From Lumbricus terrestris (taxonomy: Eukaryota; Annelida; Clitellata; Crassiclitellata; Lumbricidae): a stretch of DNA of 64,000 nucleotides. Positions 1 through 9,708 of the stretch are shown piece after piece. Made by a program: the position numbers and the translations under genes. The stretch spans positions 10,455,638 through 10,519,637 of the forward strand of contig OX457053.1 in the NCBI GenBank assembly GCA_949752735.1, written 5' to 3'. Position 1 is the first letter of the stretch; each line of letters starts with the position of its first letter. The notes under the pieces are model-generated. The model searched no databases. It was not told the DNA's origin and saw nothing but the letters and a program-made list of their open reading frames with translations.

Positions 1-535
1 AGAGTGGTCAATGTTCTCTTCGTATATGTTTGTATAACATTTGTTCATATGTCAAATGTTATCAGTGCGTGGGAATCGTCAATACCCTGAAGATATTATT
101 GATACATTTGGTAAATCTAGGTGAGATTGAAATTCTACAGTTGAAGTACTGTGTTTTGATATGCTGCACATTTTTTAAAATTTATGCTGATATTTGCATT
201 ACCTGTAATCACAACATTTAAAAAATGTTGACATTGAAGAGTTTAATGACCAGTCTGAGTGCCTTATACTGTCGGTTAATTGTGCACTCTAGTGTGGACT
301 TGACTAACCAAGCAGTCTTGTTTGAATGTCGTAAGACACTAATTCGGCTGATTGTTGGGTGCGAGTGGAACTAACTCAGGATCCTGATTGCTTGCAACTG
401 TCAGGGGAGAAGAATAATGCTCCTGAGAGTTGCTCTGTATTGGATGCAGTGATGGTGATTGGTTGTGATTGGTCCAGGGGGGTGGTGGTGGTGGTCACGG
501 TGGCAATGGTGGTGACTGACTGTGCCAATAACAAG
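1..535. other. Host flank upstream of the Polinton-type element
   Basis: No convincing exon, RNA gene or repeat end is visible here. A short GGT/GGTGGTGGTGG-rich stretch lies near 476-505. The only clear signal is the target duplication at the right edge. The block is probably intronic sequence of the kinesin gene, because no start exon for that gene was found between here and its first secure exon. Confidence 0.4.
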
Positions 536-541
536 GGCTAT
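536..541. repeat. Target-site duplication, left copy (GGCTAT)
   Basis: The six bases GGCTAT directly precede the left TIR and recur exactly after the right TIR. A 6-bp duplication is the size made by Polinton/Maverick integrases. Confidence 0.9.
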
Positions 542-1454
542 AGTAGTGAAGGAGTACGTCTGATAGAACAGATTGCTTTTTAATTACCCGTCTGACAGAA
601 CAGATTGCTTTTTAATTACCCGTCTGACAGAACAGATTGCTTTTTAATTGCTTTTACGACTACCACTGACGGAACTAATGACTTTTTAATTGCTTTTATG
701 ACGCCCATTTCTAGAACTAATGACTTTTTAATTGTTTTATGACTGCGGGTGCTAGGACTAATGACTGTTTTATTACCCTGCTGTTCCAGAAACGTGTCTA
801 ATGACCTTCTTTGTTGTGCTGACTAATGACTTTTTAATTACCCTGCTGTTCCAGAAACGTGTCTAATGACCTTCTTTGATGTGCTAGGACTAATGACTGT
901 TTTATTACCCTGCTGTTCCAGAAACGTGTCTAATGACCTTCTTTGATGTGCTGACTAATGACTTTTTAATTACCCTGCTGTTCCAAAAACGTGTCTAATG
1001 ACTTCTTTGATGTGCTGACTAATGACTTTTTAATTACGCTGCTGTTCCAAAAACGTGTCTAATGACTTCTTTGATGTGCTGACTAATGACCTTTTATGAT
1101 CGGCTGTCCCAGGAACGGGGTCCTTTGATGTGCTGACTAATGACTTCTTTGATGTGCTTACTAATGACTTTTTATGATCGGCTGGTCCAGAAACGAAGTC
1201 CTTTGATGTATAATAGCTAATGACTTTATTTACATACAACGGAGCCCTTTGATGTCCAACGGCTGCCTTTAATGACTTCTTTGATGTCCAACGTTTTCCT
1301 TTGATGTGCTGACTAATGACTTTTTAATGATCTGCGTGCGCGTCCAATGAATTCCTTTGATGTATAATAGCTCCCCACTCCAGCGTCCTATAAATTCGAC
1401 CACTGGCAACGGCTAAACACAGACGATTTTCCGAGTTCAACAGACGACTTCTTC
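542..1454 (+). repeat. Left terminal inverted repeat, 913 bp, with internal tandem arrays
   Basis: It matches the reverse complement of 8496-9408 over its whole length; I saw one mismatch (in the stretch near 1237-1239). The outer part has about three ~30-bp units built on GATTGCTTTTTAATTACC. The inner part (about 680-1340) is a degenerate array rich in CTAATGAC, alternating with TTTTTAATTA, CTGTTCCAGAAACG and CTTTGATGT. The inner edge carries a TATA box. Weaker similarity to the right side resumes at about 1500-1519 (CAGAGTCAGACGCTTACTAC), so the original repeat was probably longer. Confidence 0.92.
1374..1440 (+). promoter_or_regulatory. TIR-borne core promoter of the polymerase gene
   Basis: TATAAA lies at 1389-1394, about 135 bp upstream of the first ATG (1527), so transcription probably starts near 1418-1426. 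The block is inside the TIR and has an exact mirror copy upstream of the opposite-strand gene. TSS position is inferred from TATA spacing only. Confidence 0.6.
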
Positions 1455-1526
1455 ATCTTCTACAGCCGACATCAGCAGTTCGTTCTACAGATTTACGCAG
1501 AGTCAGACGCTTACTACAACTACAGC

Positions 1527-4500
1527 ATGAGTTCTCGTGAGTATAATACTGAAAATTATTTTACCGAATCCAAGGAATTTCTGTATTTGAATTAGATTTC
1601 CTGTCTTGTACAAGCTATACAACTTAAATTTCTTTGCACACAGATTATTGTATTTGACACTTTAAACTTATGCATCGCTGTTATTTCTTTCTCTTAGAAT
1701 CTAAACTTCGTGCAGAAATCGAACAACTCAAGGAGGACCAGGCGAGAATTATGGCAAGACTTCAAGAATTGAGTACGCATTATAATATTAGTTTGATTTA
1801 CATCTTAAATAATTATCTAATATTTATGAATTTACGTCTTCTGGTAAAGTAACATTTCGCCAAAATGGAGTCTGTTTATGCTACATATTTTTTTTGATAT
1901 TATAATATGTTTGAAAGAACTCTTCGAAAGTATTTTATACCATTTTAAAAATTCTATTGCAGAGAGAATGCGCGCACGGGACGACTTGGAATCTTTTCAA
2001 CCCACAAAGTTTTCAAGTTAGTGATTCTGTACATTTTTTTTTGCTTCAACAGATTTTAGCGATACACACATTTTACATCCTTGGCACACAACAAGCATTC
2101 TCTAACATATTGACACTTTGAAGAGGTGATCTTTGCATAATATGTTCCTTAGCTGCTCATGTTACCAATTTTTACCAGTCGTAAGATGCTCACTCAAATA
2201 TGTAATGCTCATTTTACTGAGCATGAATTGATTTCTTTGCTAGTATCCTTTGAAAATAAAGGACTTTCATAGCACTCTTACGTTGTCACATTTGCAAAGT
2301 AGTACCCTCTAACAACAATTCGTGCATAATCTTCCAATAGAATATTTTATACATTATACAAATGCGTCTTTTATAGATGTTGGCAATGACCATCGGCGTG
2401 CAGGACCTTCTTGGGCGGCGACGCCTGGACATCGTACAACCCCGTCAGCGGTACCAGCGCCACACGCAGGACCTTCTTGGGCGGCGACGCCTGGACATCG
2501 TACAACCCCGTCAGCGGTACCAGCGCCACACGCAGGACCTTCTTGGGCGGCGACGCCTGGACATCGTACAACCCCGTCAGCGGTACCAGGGCCACACGCA
2601 GGACCTTCTTGGGCTGCGGCGCCTGGACCCCATACTACTGCACCATCGGCTGCATTTCTCGAATCATCAAGTAAGTGCATAGCAAATTCGAATATAACTG
2701 TTATTTTAAAGCCAACATTCTTATATTATAAACGTTATTTTTAGAAATCTCTCTCTCTTTGTCGAATTTATTATTATTATAGCTCTTACTCATACATGAA
2801 CTCTTTAAATCTTTCTTTCTTTATTATGTTTACAGATTTCGTAACGGATGTGGACGATTCAGTCTTGATGGCGGAGGCCGAGCTGGCCGAAATGTGGGGA
2901 CCCATGAGTGATGAAGAACTTTTGAGCTATGTACTTCAAATAGAGGCCGAAGAGGCAAAGAAGAACGAAGCAAGAAAATTGGAACGCGGAAAAATGCCAG
3001 GTAGCTCCTCAATGTATATATTTAGTATCCAGCTTAGTTTTCAAATATTTTGGATATTATAATTCTAACTATATGAAATACCGAATAAAGGTCAACCATA
3101 TATCAAACATTTGATTTTCATTATTTTTTAGCGAAAAGACGCATAACACAGGCTGATGACTGCACAGAACCCAAAGAGAAGAAGCAGAGTAAGTTAATTT
3201 TAAATTGTATTATACTATCATAGAATTCCAAAATGAGTGTCTGTATTACCTTTGAATTGTAACAATTTTCACATACAAAAAAATAAACCTTATTATTTGT
3301 AATTCTTGCAGATTCTGGTGGAACAGGTATCATCACATTCAAAGAATCGACCGGCGAAGGATCATCGACCGGCGAAGGATCATCGACCGGCGAAGGATCA
3401 TCGACCGGCGAAGGATCATCGACCGGCAATAAGAATAGTCCAATGAGTGAGTTATTTCATTCATGATTTACAAATTGTACTTTGCATTTAAAATCTCTAA
3501 CTTTTCTTTATTATTTGTGTTATACACACACGCACGCACACACACACACACAAACAGTGTGATTTGTACATTTTTTTTGCAATCTTCATATGAATTTGTT
3601 ACACACTGCAGTTACGTAGCTCTTTTAAAAATGAAGCATAACGAACTTTAATGTTTGTCATCCTTTAGATCGTTGTGAGTCGTGTCGAAATTACAAGGCG
3701 GTCACTCTGACGAATGGAATCTGCGAAAAGTGTCTTCTGCGGAAAGAGTGCATTCAATGCAAGACACGTCGAACTTCGCGTTTCTTCAGAGCTGGACAGG
3801 ACCTCTGTGTCACATGTCTAAAGAAGCAGCTCAACCCAGACGTTCGCACTTCCACGCAGAATACGTTCATCGACGTAGCCTTTCCAACAACTCAAACTAC
3901 AGACGTTCACGCCATGCTGTTGGGGGAAGCGCCACGATTGATCAGCACTCTGGAGGACACACTCAGAGATGAAGGGTGAGTTTGTGTTATACACAATTTT
4001 TTTCTCTAAACGCGGAACTTTTTGCATACTATAATGATGCTTGTATGTGCAAAATTTCCCTTAGCTACTTCATTTAAAATTACTAACGTTTGATCTTAGC
4101 GAAATTCTTTTTACCTGCCCACTCTCTTGCTTCTGAGCATGAAATTACTTTCCTTCTTAACATATTCTTTCATATTGCAAAATTTTCAATTTATATCGCA
4201 TCTCTTATGCCGCTGCAAATATTCATTCTTTAGACCGGTGAAATGGTATGTGGCATTAGATGTGCAGTTCCAAAGAGACACTACAGAAGGCGAAACTAGA
4301 ACCATCGCCTACCTCAAGTCTACACCATCAATTCTTCTGCAACCGCATCAAATATCTGATCAACTACAAGAAGCCGTCGAAAGAATCGACCAACTGGTAG
4401 ACACTTTTACAACGCAAAATTCGGGTTGGGTAGTGAATGGTGTGATTGATTTTAAATTGTGCAATGCCGTATACGACCCTGTAGGTGGGTCTACGTACAT

Positions 4501-7500
4501 ACCTACGCCACAATATCTGGCTAGGAAACGTGCAACTCTGAACATTCAAAACAGTGACAATTTGTGCTTTCTATACAGTCTGCTCTCAATTTCACATTTC
4601 CAAACTGCTAATCCGCACAGAGTCAACCACTACAAAAGTTATGTGGATGAGCTTGAAACCGCTGGTATTAAGTTTCCAATGACAATTGAGCAGATTCCGC
4701 TCTTCGAATCGCTGAATGTCGATTACGCCATAAATGTCATGTACTTTAATCCAGACGACAAAACCTTTACCCCTCTATACGCAAGTGCTCACAGGGGTAG
4801 GAAACATATTGCTAACCTTCTTTTGCTTGACGATGGTGAGAAGCGACACTATATTGTAGTGCGTAACCTGTCCGCTCTTTTATCGTCTCGTAATTCTACT
4901 GGAAACAGAAGTTTTCCTTGTCCCTATTGCCTCTATTGCTTCACCACCGCCGCAGGCAAACATGCGCACATGGACGAATGTGGCAAGCACGGCCTTCAGT
5001 CCGTGCGTTATCCAACACGTGAAACTTGCAATCTAAAATTCTCAAATACTCAACACGAGATGCCTGTCCCGTACGTTCTGTATGCAGATTTTGAAAGTTA
5101 TCTGACACCAAATGAATCTGCTGCAAGTGACAACTCAACTAAACTTCTCGATACGCACACTCCAAGCGGATTTTGCTGCCTGACTGTGTCATCTTTTCCT
5201 CACTTGAATGATAACAAACCGTGCGTCTACTCGGGTCCTGATGTTATGAGCAACTTCTTTGCTCATGTAAAATCGGAGCAAGCCCGAATTAATAAAATAC
5301 TTGCTACGAACATGCCGATGAAACCTCTGTCACACCAGCAGAGGCAAGACTTTGATTCTTGCACTGCCTGTCCCTCTTGCACTGCAGCTTTCACGCCAAA
5401 CAATAAAGTTCGACACCACTGTCACATGACTGGCAACTTTATTTCTGCTCTTTGCTCGCCTTGTAACCTAAAAATGAAATTTCGTAAGCCAACAAAATCC
5501 AAGAAACAGAAGACACCCAACTATTTTCTTCCTGTCGTCTTCCACAACCTCAAAGGCTATGACTCCCACCTCATACTCAAACACATGACAAAGGAATTTG
5601 CAACGCAAGAAATTAACGTAATAGCCACAAATATGGAAAAATATCTTTCTTTCGAAGTGAACAACATCAGATTTTTGGACTCGTTACAATTTCTAAACTG
5701 CAGTTTGGATGTGTTGGTGAAGAATCTGTCTAAAGAAGACGATTCCAAATTCTTGCATTTGCGCCGGCTTTTTCCGAACGAGTTCAAATTGCTTTTGCGT
5801 AAGGGGGTATTTCCTTACGAATACATGACATCGGCCTGCAGAATGACCGAAAGGACTCTGCCACCCAAAGGCTGCTTTTACAGTAAACTGACCGAAGAAG
5901 ACATTTCCCAAGACGACTACGACTACGCACAGAACATTTGGCAGACTTTTAATATGACTTGCATGCGAGACTATCACGACCTGTATTTACAGACTGACGT
6001 TATTTTACTGGCCGACGTATTCGAATCGTTTCGAAGCATGTCGTTGGAATTTTATGGACTCGACGCACTCCACTACTACAGCAGCCCCGGACTGAGCTTT
6101 GACGCTTGTTTGCGTATGACAAAGGTGAATCTGGAGCTCATCACCGACCCGGACATTTATCTTTTTGTAGAGCGAGGCATGAGAGGTGGCGTGTCGATGA
6201 TTTCCAATCGATACGCAAAGGCCAACAACCCGTATCTCGCCCAAGGATACGACCCTAACGTTCCAAACAGCTACATAATGTACTTGGATTGCAATAACTT
6301 GTACGGATACGCCATGTCCGAACCTCTCCCGACCGGCAAATTCAGATTTTTAGACGACGATGAAATTGACAATTTTGACTTGGACTCTAAATCGACTGAC
6401 GACGACTTGGGTTATTTGTTGGATGTGGATTTGGAGTATCCGTCCCATCTCCACGACGACCACAACGACTATCCCCTTGCGCCTGAGAGACTGCTCATAC
6501 GACCGGACATGATATCCCCTTACGCAAAGTCCGTTTCTGAGAAAATTTCGGCTAAAATTGGCGCTGGGGTCGAAAAGTTGGTTCCCAATCTCATGACAAA
6601 GTCTCGATACGTCGTTCACTATCGCAATCTCCAATTCTACATCAAAATGGGGCTGAAATTGGTTAACATTCACAAAATTCTCGAGTTTCGACAAAGTCGG
6701 TGGTTGAAGAAATATATCGACTTCAACACATCCAAACGACAAGTTGCTAAATCTTCGTTTGAAAAGGATCTTTATAAGTTGATGAACAACTCAATTTATG
6801 GTAAGACCATGCAGAACAACAGGAAACATATTGATGTGAAGCTGGTCATGAATGCGAAACGAGCCAAGCGATTCGTGGCCCGCCCGACTTTCGAGTCGTA
6901 TACCATAATAAACGAAGATTTAACAGTCGTGAAATTGACAACGTCCAACGTCTATCTGAACAAGCCCCTCTATGCTGGAATGTGTATTTTGGACATATCT
7001 AAACTGAAAATGTACGAATTCCACTACCAGCATATAATACCACTTTACGGAAACGCTTGCAAACTCCTTTTCACCGACACAGACAGCCTTTGTTACCATA
7101 TTTTTACACCTGATGTATATACTGACATGCAGCTTAACATTGATGAATATGATACGTCCGATTACCCCTGTGAGCACTTTTTGCATAGCCGCAGCAATGC
7201 CAAAGTCATAGGCAAGTTTAAAGATGAGTGTAACGGCGAAGCCGTTTTGGAATTTTGTGGCCTCCGCTCGAAAATGTATAGTTTACTCTTACCTAACGAT
7301 AAGGAAAAGAAGACCGCTAAGGGAATTAAGAGAGGTTTCGTGAAGAAGTGTATTCGGCATGCTGACTACAGAAATTGTATTTTTGAGGAAAGAGGTACCT
7401 CGTCCAAATTTCGGGTTATACAGAGCAGAAAGCATGAACTACATACTGTTGAACTGAGCAAATCGGCACTTTCCCCTTACGACGATAAGCGTTTTCTACT

Positions 7501-7561
7501 AAATTCTTCTGACTCTTTTGCTTATGGGCATGTAGATATTGCATTATATAAAGACATTTGA
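1527..7561 (+). CDS. Protein-primed family B DNA polymerase polyprotein-like gene (nine exons, ~1,474 aa)
   Basis: Exons read as 1527-1536, 1698-1772, 1963-2016, 2377-2670, 2836-3000, 3132-3188, 3312-3446, 3669-3975 and 4234-7561. All eight introns are GT-AG and the frame is continuous (4,425 nt with stop). Introns 1-7 are all phase 1 and the last is phase 2, so exons 2-7 are each a multiple of three. Order of parts: a short coiled coil rich in Glu/Lys/Arg (residues about 4-45); a Pro/Ala-rich 22-residue repeat (about 50-140); an acidic helix; STGEGS repeats (about 228-258); a Cys-rich zinc cluster (266-313); then the OTU-like region, exonuclease and polymerase. The role inferred is copying the linear element from a protein primer at its ends; the extra ~365-residue N-terminal part could hold the terminal protein. 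ATG 1527 was chosen because it is the first ATG after the TATA box and splices in frame. The intron set is inferred from sequence only. Confidence 0.8.
2400..2635 (+). repeat. 66-bp coding tandem repeat (22-aa Pro-rich unit)
   Basis: Three full copies and a diverged fourth sit inside exon 4 of the polymerase gene. The unit reads AGPSWAATPGHRTTPSAVPA plus PH. The copies are almost identical at DNA level, so the array is young or homogenised. Other frames and the reverse strand are open over it only because the unit length is divisible by three. Confidence 0.9.
3342..3428 (+). repeat. 18-bp coding tandem repeat (STGEGS units)
   Basis: TCGACCGGCGAAGGATCA is repeated about four and a half times in exon 7 of the polymerase gene, giving a Ser/Thr/Gly/Glu linker before the zinc cluster. 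Confidence 0.9.
3669..3975 (+). CDS. Exon 8 of the polymerase gene: Cys4-Cys4 zinc cluster
   Basis: The exon encodes eight cysteines in four CxxC pairs: C266-x2-C269, C282-x2-C285, C291-x2-C294 and C310-x2-C313. The pairs CESC, CEKC, CIQC and CVTC can form two zinc sites, as in RING-like or treble-clef cross-brace folds. I do not recognise a named family. The acceptor is TTTAG at 3668 and the donor GTGAGT at 3976. A helical tail with T-T-D-V-H-A-M-L-L links it to the polymerase exon. A DNA-binding, terminal-protein or ubiquitin-related role is possible but unproven. Confidence 0.7.
4234..7561 (+). CDS. Exon 9: OTU-like region, exonuclease and pPolB polymerase domains
   Basis: Motifs in order (whole-protein numbering): an OTU-like Cys motif DNLCFLYS (C477) with a possible partner His in RHYIVVRNL (H571); a zinc knuckle C595-x2-C598 with H609/H611-C615; Exo I YADFESYL (D651, E653); an HNH/endonuclease VII-like insert with C742/C745/C748, VRHHCHMTGNF and C773-x2-C776; Exo II HNLKGYDSH (D809); Exo III YLQTDVILLADVF (D954); motif A YLDCNNLYGYAM (D1051); motif B KLMNNSIYGKTM (K1214, Y1221, G1222); motif C FTDTDSL (D1314, D1316); and thumb KMY (K1379). 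All the expected catalytic residues for proofreading and synthesis are present and there is no frameshift. The protein-priming assignment comes from family resemblance to Maverick/adintovirus polymerases, not from a visible primer protein. The OTU-like label is an inference. Confidence 0.93.
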
Positions 7562-7708
7562 ATTATTATGTTTTAAATGTTTATCTTGTATATTAAAAGA
7601 GACACTAGTAATGAGTATGCTTGTATGTGTGTATAAAGAGGAAGATTTTTGTTGGAAAAAATTGTTTGAAAAGATCCATGTGTTTGTTCTTTAGTTTGCT
7701 AACATACA

Positions 7709-7714
7709 AATAAA
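7709..7714 (+). terminator. Polyadenylation signal of the polymerase gene
   Basis: AATAAA lies about 150 bp after the TGA stop and about 30 bp before the opposite-strand signal. Confidence 0.6.
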
Positions 7715-7740
7715 AGCCATGTTCCAATTGACACACATTC

Positions 7741-7746
7741 TTTATT
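7741..7746 (-). terminator. Polyadenylation signal of the PC4-like gene
   Basis: TTTATT on the plus strand (AATAAA on the minus strand) sits about 16 bp after the TAA stop of the minus-strand gene. The two genes therefore end tail to tail in a very compact space. Confidence 0.6.
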
Positions 7747-7761
7747 CAGAAATGTCTAGAT

Positions 7762-8439
7762 TTAAAGTCCGAAAGGATTGCATTGTGTGCAAGACACAAA
7801 CCCTAACTGGTTTGAATGATCTAAAGATGCATAGCACGGCATAGTATTTTTAAGTTCTGGCAAGTGCTGGTGGAGCTGAGCAATTTTGAGAAGAAGATTG
7901 TCCCACTCGTCCAAGCGTAGAGCAATACCGCTGCGGGTTGGCCTCTCCTTGGTCGTGTTGGGTGGAAGAAAGTATCTCCGAATATTCACGCATCTGAAGT
8001 CGTTGGAAATTGTCGCATAGTAGCGACCTCCAAGATGTTGGTAAACTTCCACAGGCTGGTTCGCTTTCAAAAGATCGACATTTCTGTCCAGCTCGTCCAA
8101 ACATGCACGAAATCTCGCCCAGGCAGATTTGTTGAAAGAAACACCCTTCTTCGTAGGATAGGTTTTTCCATTGTCCTCCACATATTCGCGTATGTGCACC
8201 ATCAGCTCGTTCTTGTAGAAATTGGCTGTCAAGTATCGACTGTTGCCTATCGGCTCTTTGAAATCCATAGTCTGCAGAAACACAAGATAAGAGAAAATTT
8301 TTGAGTTACCTTACATATGAACAAGAATACACAATTCTTTATACGCGTACATGTGCAAATTTAAAAAAATCTAACCTACAACACATCAAAGTAAATTCAT
8401 ACTCACTGGAATTGGTACGAGAGTGCGTGCTGCAGTCAT
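7762..8439 (-). CDS. Double PC4-domain ssDNA-binding protein (two exons, 180 aa)
   Basis: Exon 1 is 8439-8407 (11 codons, donor GTGAGT) and exon 2 is 8271-7762 (acceptor TTTCTGCAG). The junction is phase 0 and the frame continues to TAA. Two copies of the PC4/p15 C-terminal fold are visible. Copy 1 (about residues 18-77) has HIREYVEDNGK, KKGVSF and an aligned Trp; copy 2 (about 89-148) has NIRRYF, TRSGIAL and DEWDNL. Known: PC4 domains bind single-stranded DNA or melted duplex, normally as a dimer of one-domain chains, and human PC4 has IREY, KGISL and W at matching places. Inference: the tandem arrangement makes a built-in dimer that coats displaced strand during protein-primed replication, like the SSB of phi29. 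A transcription role at the TIR promoters is the alternative. A second internal ATG follows at 8268, so start choice is not absolute. Confidence 0.82.
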
Positions 8440-8495
8440 CTTTCGTTGTATTACGTCGTAGTAAGCGTCTGACTCTGCCTAAAGATGTAGAACGC

Positions 8496-9408
8496 GAAGA
8501 AGTCGTCTGTTGAACTCGGAAAATCGTCTGTGTTTAGCCGTTGCCAGTGGTCGAATTTATAGGACGCTGGAGTGGGGAGCTATTATACATCAAAGGAATT
8601 CATTGGACGCGCACGCAGATCATTAAAAAGTCATTAGTCAGCACATCAAAGGAAAACGTTGGACATCAAAGAAGTCATTAAAGGCAGCCGTTGGACATCA
8701 AAGGGCTCCGTTGGATGTAAATAAAGTCATTAGCTATTATACATCAAAGGACTTCGTTTCTGGACCAGCCGATCATAAAAAGTCATTAGTAAGCACATCA
8801 AAGAAGTCATTAGTCAGCACATCAAAGGACCCCGTTCCTGGGACAGCCGATCATAAAAGGTCATTAGTCAGCACATCAAAGAAGTCATTAGACACGTTTT
8901 TGGAACAGCAGCGTAATTAAAAAGTCATTAGTCAGCACATCAAAGAAGTCATTAGACACGTTTTTGGAACAGCAGGGTAATTAAAAAGTCATTAGTCAGC
9001 ACATCAAAGAAGGTCATTAGACACGTTTCTGGAACAGCAGGGTAATAAAACAGTCATTAGTCCTAGCACATCAAAGAAGGTCATTAGACACGTTTCTGGA
9101 ACAGCAGGGTAATTAAAAAGTCATTAGTCAGCACAACAAAGAAGGTCATTAGACACGTTTCTGGAACAGCAGGGTAATAAAACAGTCATTAGTCCTAGCA
9201 CCCGCAGTCATAAAACAATTAAAAAGTCATTAGTTCTAGAAATGGGCGTCATAAAAGCAATTAAAAAGTCATTAGTTCCGTCAGTGGTAGTCGTAAAAGC
9301 AATTAAAAAGCAATCTGTTCTGTCAGACGGGTAATTAAAAAGCAATCTGTTCTGTCAGACGGGTAATTAAAAAGCAATCTGTTCTATCAGACGTACTCCT
9401 TCACTACT
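8496..9408 (-). repeat. Right terminal inverted repeat, 913 bp
   Basis: It is the inverted copy of 542-1454 with the same length and the same subrepeat order. It ends TTCACTACT next to the target duplication. Its inner edge serves as promoter and 5' leader of the PC4-like gene. Confidence 0.92.
8510..8576 (-). promoter_or_regulatory. TIR-borne core promoter of the PC4-like gene
   Basis: TATAAA on the minus strand lies at 8561-8556, about 117 bp upstream of the ATG at 8439. It is the mirror copy of the promoter at 1374-1440. Confidence 0.6.
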
Positions 9409-9414
9409 GGCTAT
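9409..9414. repeat. Target-site duplication, right copy (GGCTAT)
   Basis: It is an exact copy of 536-541 directly after the right TIR. Confidence 0.9.
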
Positions 9415-9474
9415 CCACAACAATCACCAAAATAAATTTTAGGGTGGCTTTGATATTAGAAATGATGAGTTCTT

Positions 9475-9690
9475 GACAGTCTAGTGGTCAGCGTGCCGTA
9501 CTGTCAAAGTCTGAGTGGTTGCAGTTCAAACCCTTGCCAGGGCAGAAGTTTCTTTTTAGATTTCACCAGCATACTTGCTTCCTCTCGCAGGGCCTTGTGC
9601 ACTGCAGCACGGGGAGAGCTGCTGAACGGTTCACCCTACTATAGAGGCGCTTTATAAATGTTTAGATACAATACAATGCAATGCATCTAT
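9475..9690 (+). repeat. tRNA-headed SINE with LINE-like tail
   Basis: An A-box-like TAGTGGTCAGCG (9482-9493) and a B-box-like AGTTCAAACCC (9523-9533) have tRNA-like spacing. The 3' part ends in GAGGCGCTTTATAAATG followed by an ATACAATACAATGCAATG tail, which resembles the local LINE 3' ends. Confidence 0.55.
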
Positions 9691-9708
9691 GGCAACCAAG
9701 CTAATTCT

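Larger units (their letters stand above)
542..9408 (+). mobile_element. Compact Polinton-type (pPolB) DNA transposon, 8,867 bp
   Basis: Seen directly: inverted ends of 913 bp that start AGTAGTGAAGG, a perfect 6-bp duplication on both sides, and two convergent spliced genes that fill the interior. One encodes a protein-primed family B DNA polymerase with all catalytic motifs; the other a double PC4-domain protein. Known for Polintons/Mavericks: 6-bp duplications, AG termini, long TIRs and pPolB, but usually 15-20 kb with a retroviral-type integrase, A32-like ATPase, protease and capsid proteins. None of those was recognised between the TIRs. Both reading frames are open, splice sites are canonical and the TIRs are near-identical, which suggests a young insertion. 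It could be a minimal derivative mobilised in trans by a larger relative, or a separate lineage of protein-primed elements. Confidence 0.9.

Noticed and set aside
1030..1239. 69-codon frames in both TIRs (1030-1239 minus, 8711-8920 plus)
   Set aside because: They are translations of the TIR tandem repeats; useful only as evidence that the TIRs match.
2354..2682. Several overlapping open frames on both strands across exon 4
   Set aside because: They arise because the 66-bp repeat is divisible by three; only the frame that splices in phase with the neighbours is supported.
6005..6742. Minus-strand frames of 79-130 codons opposite the polymerase
   Set aside because: Antisense shadows of the pPolB coding sequence.
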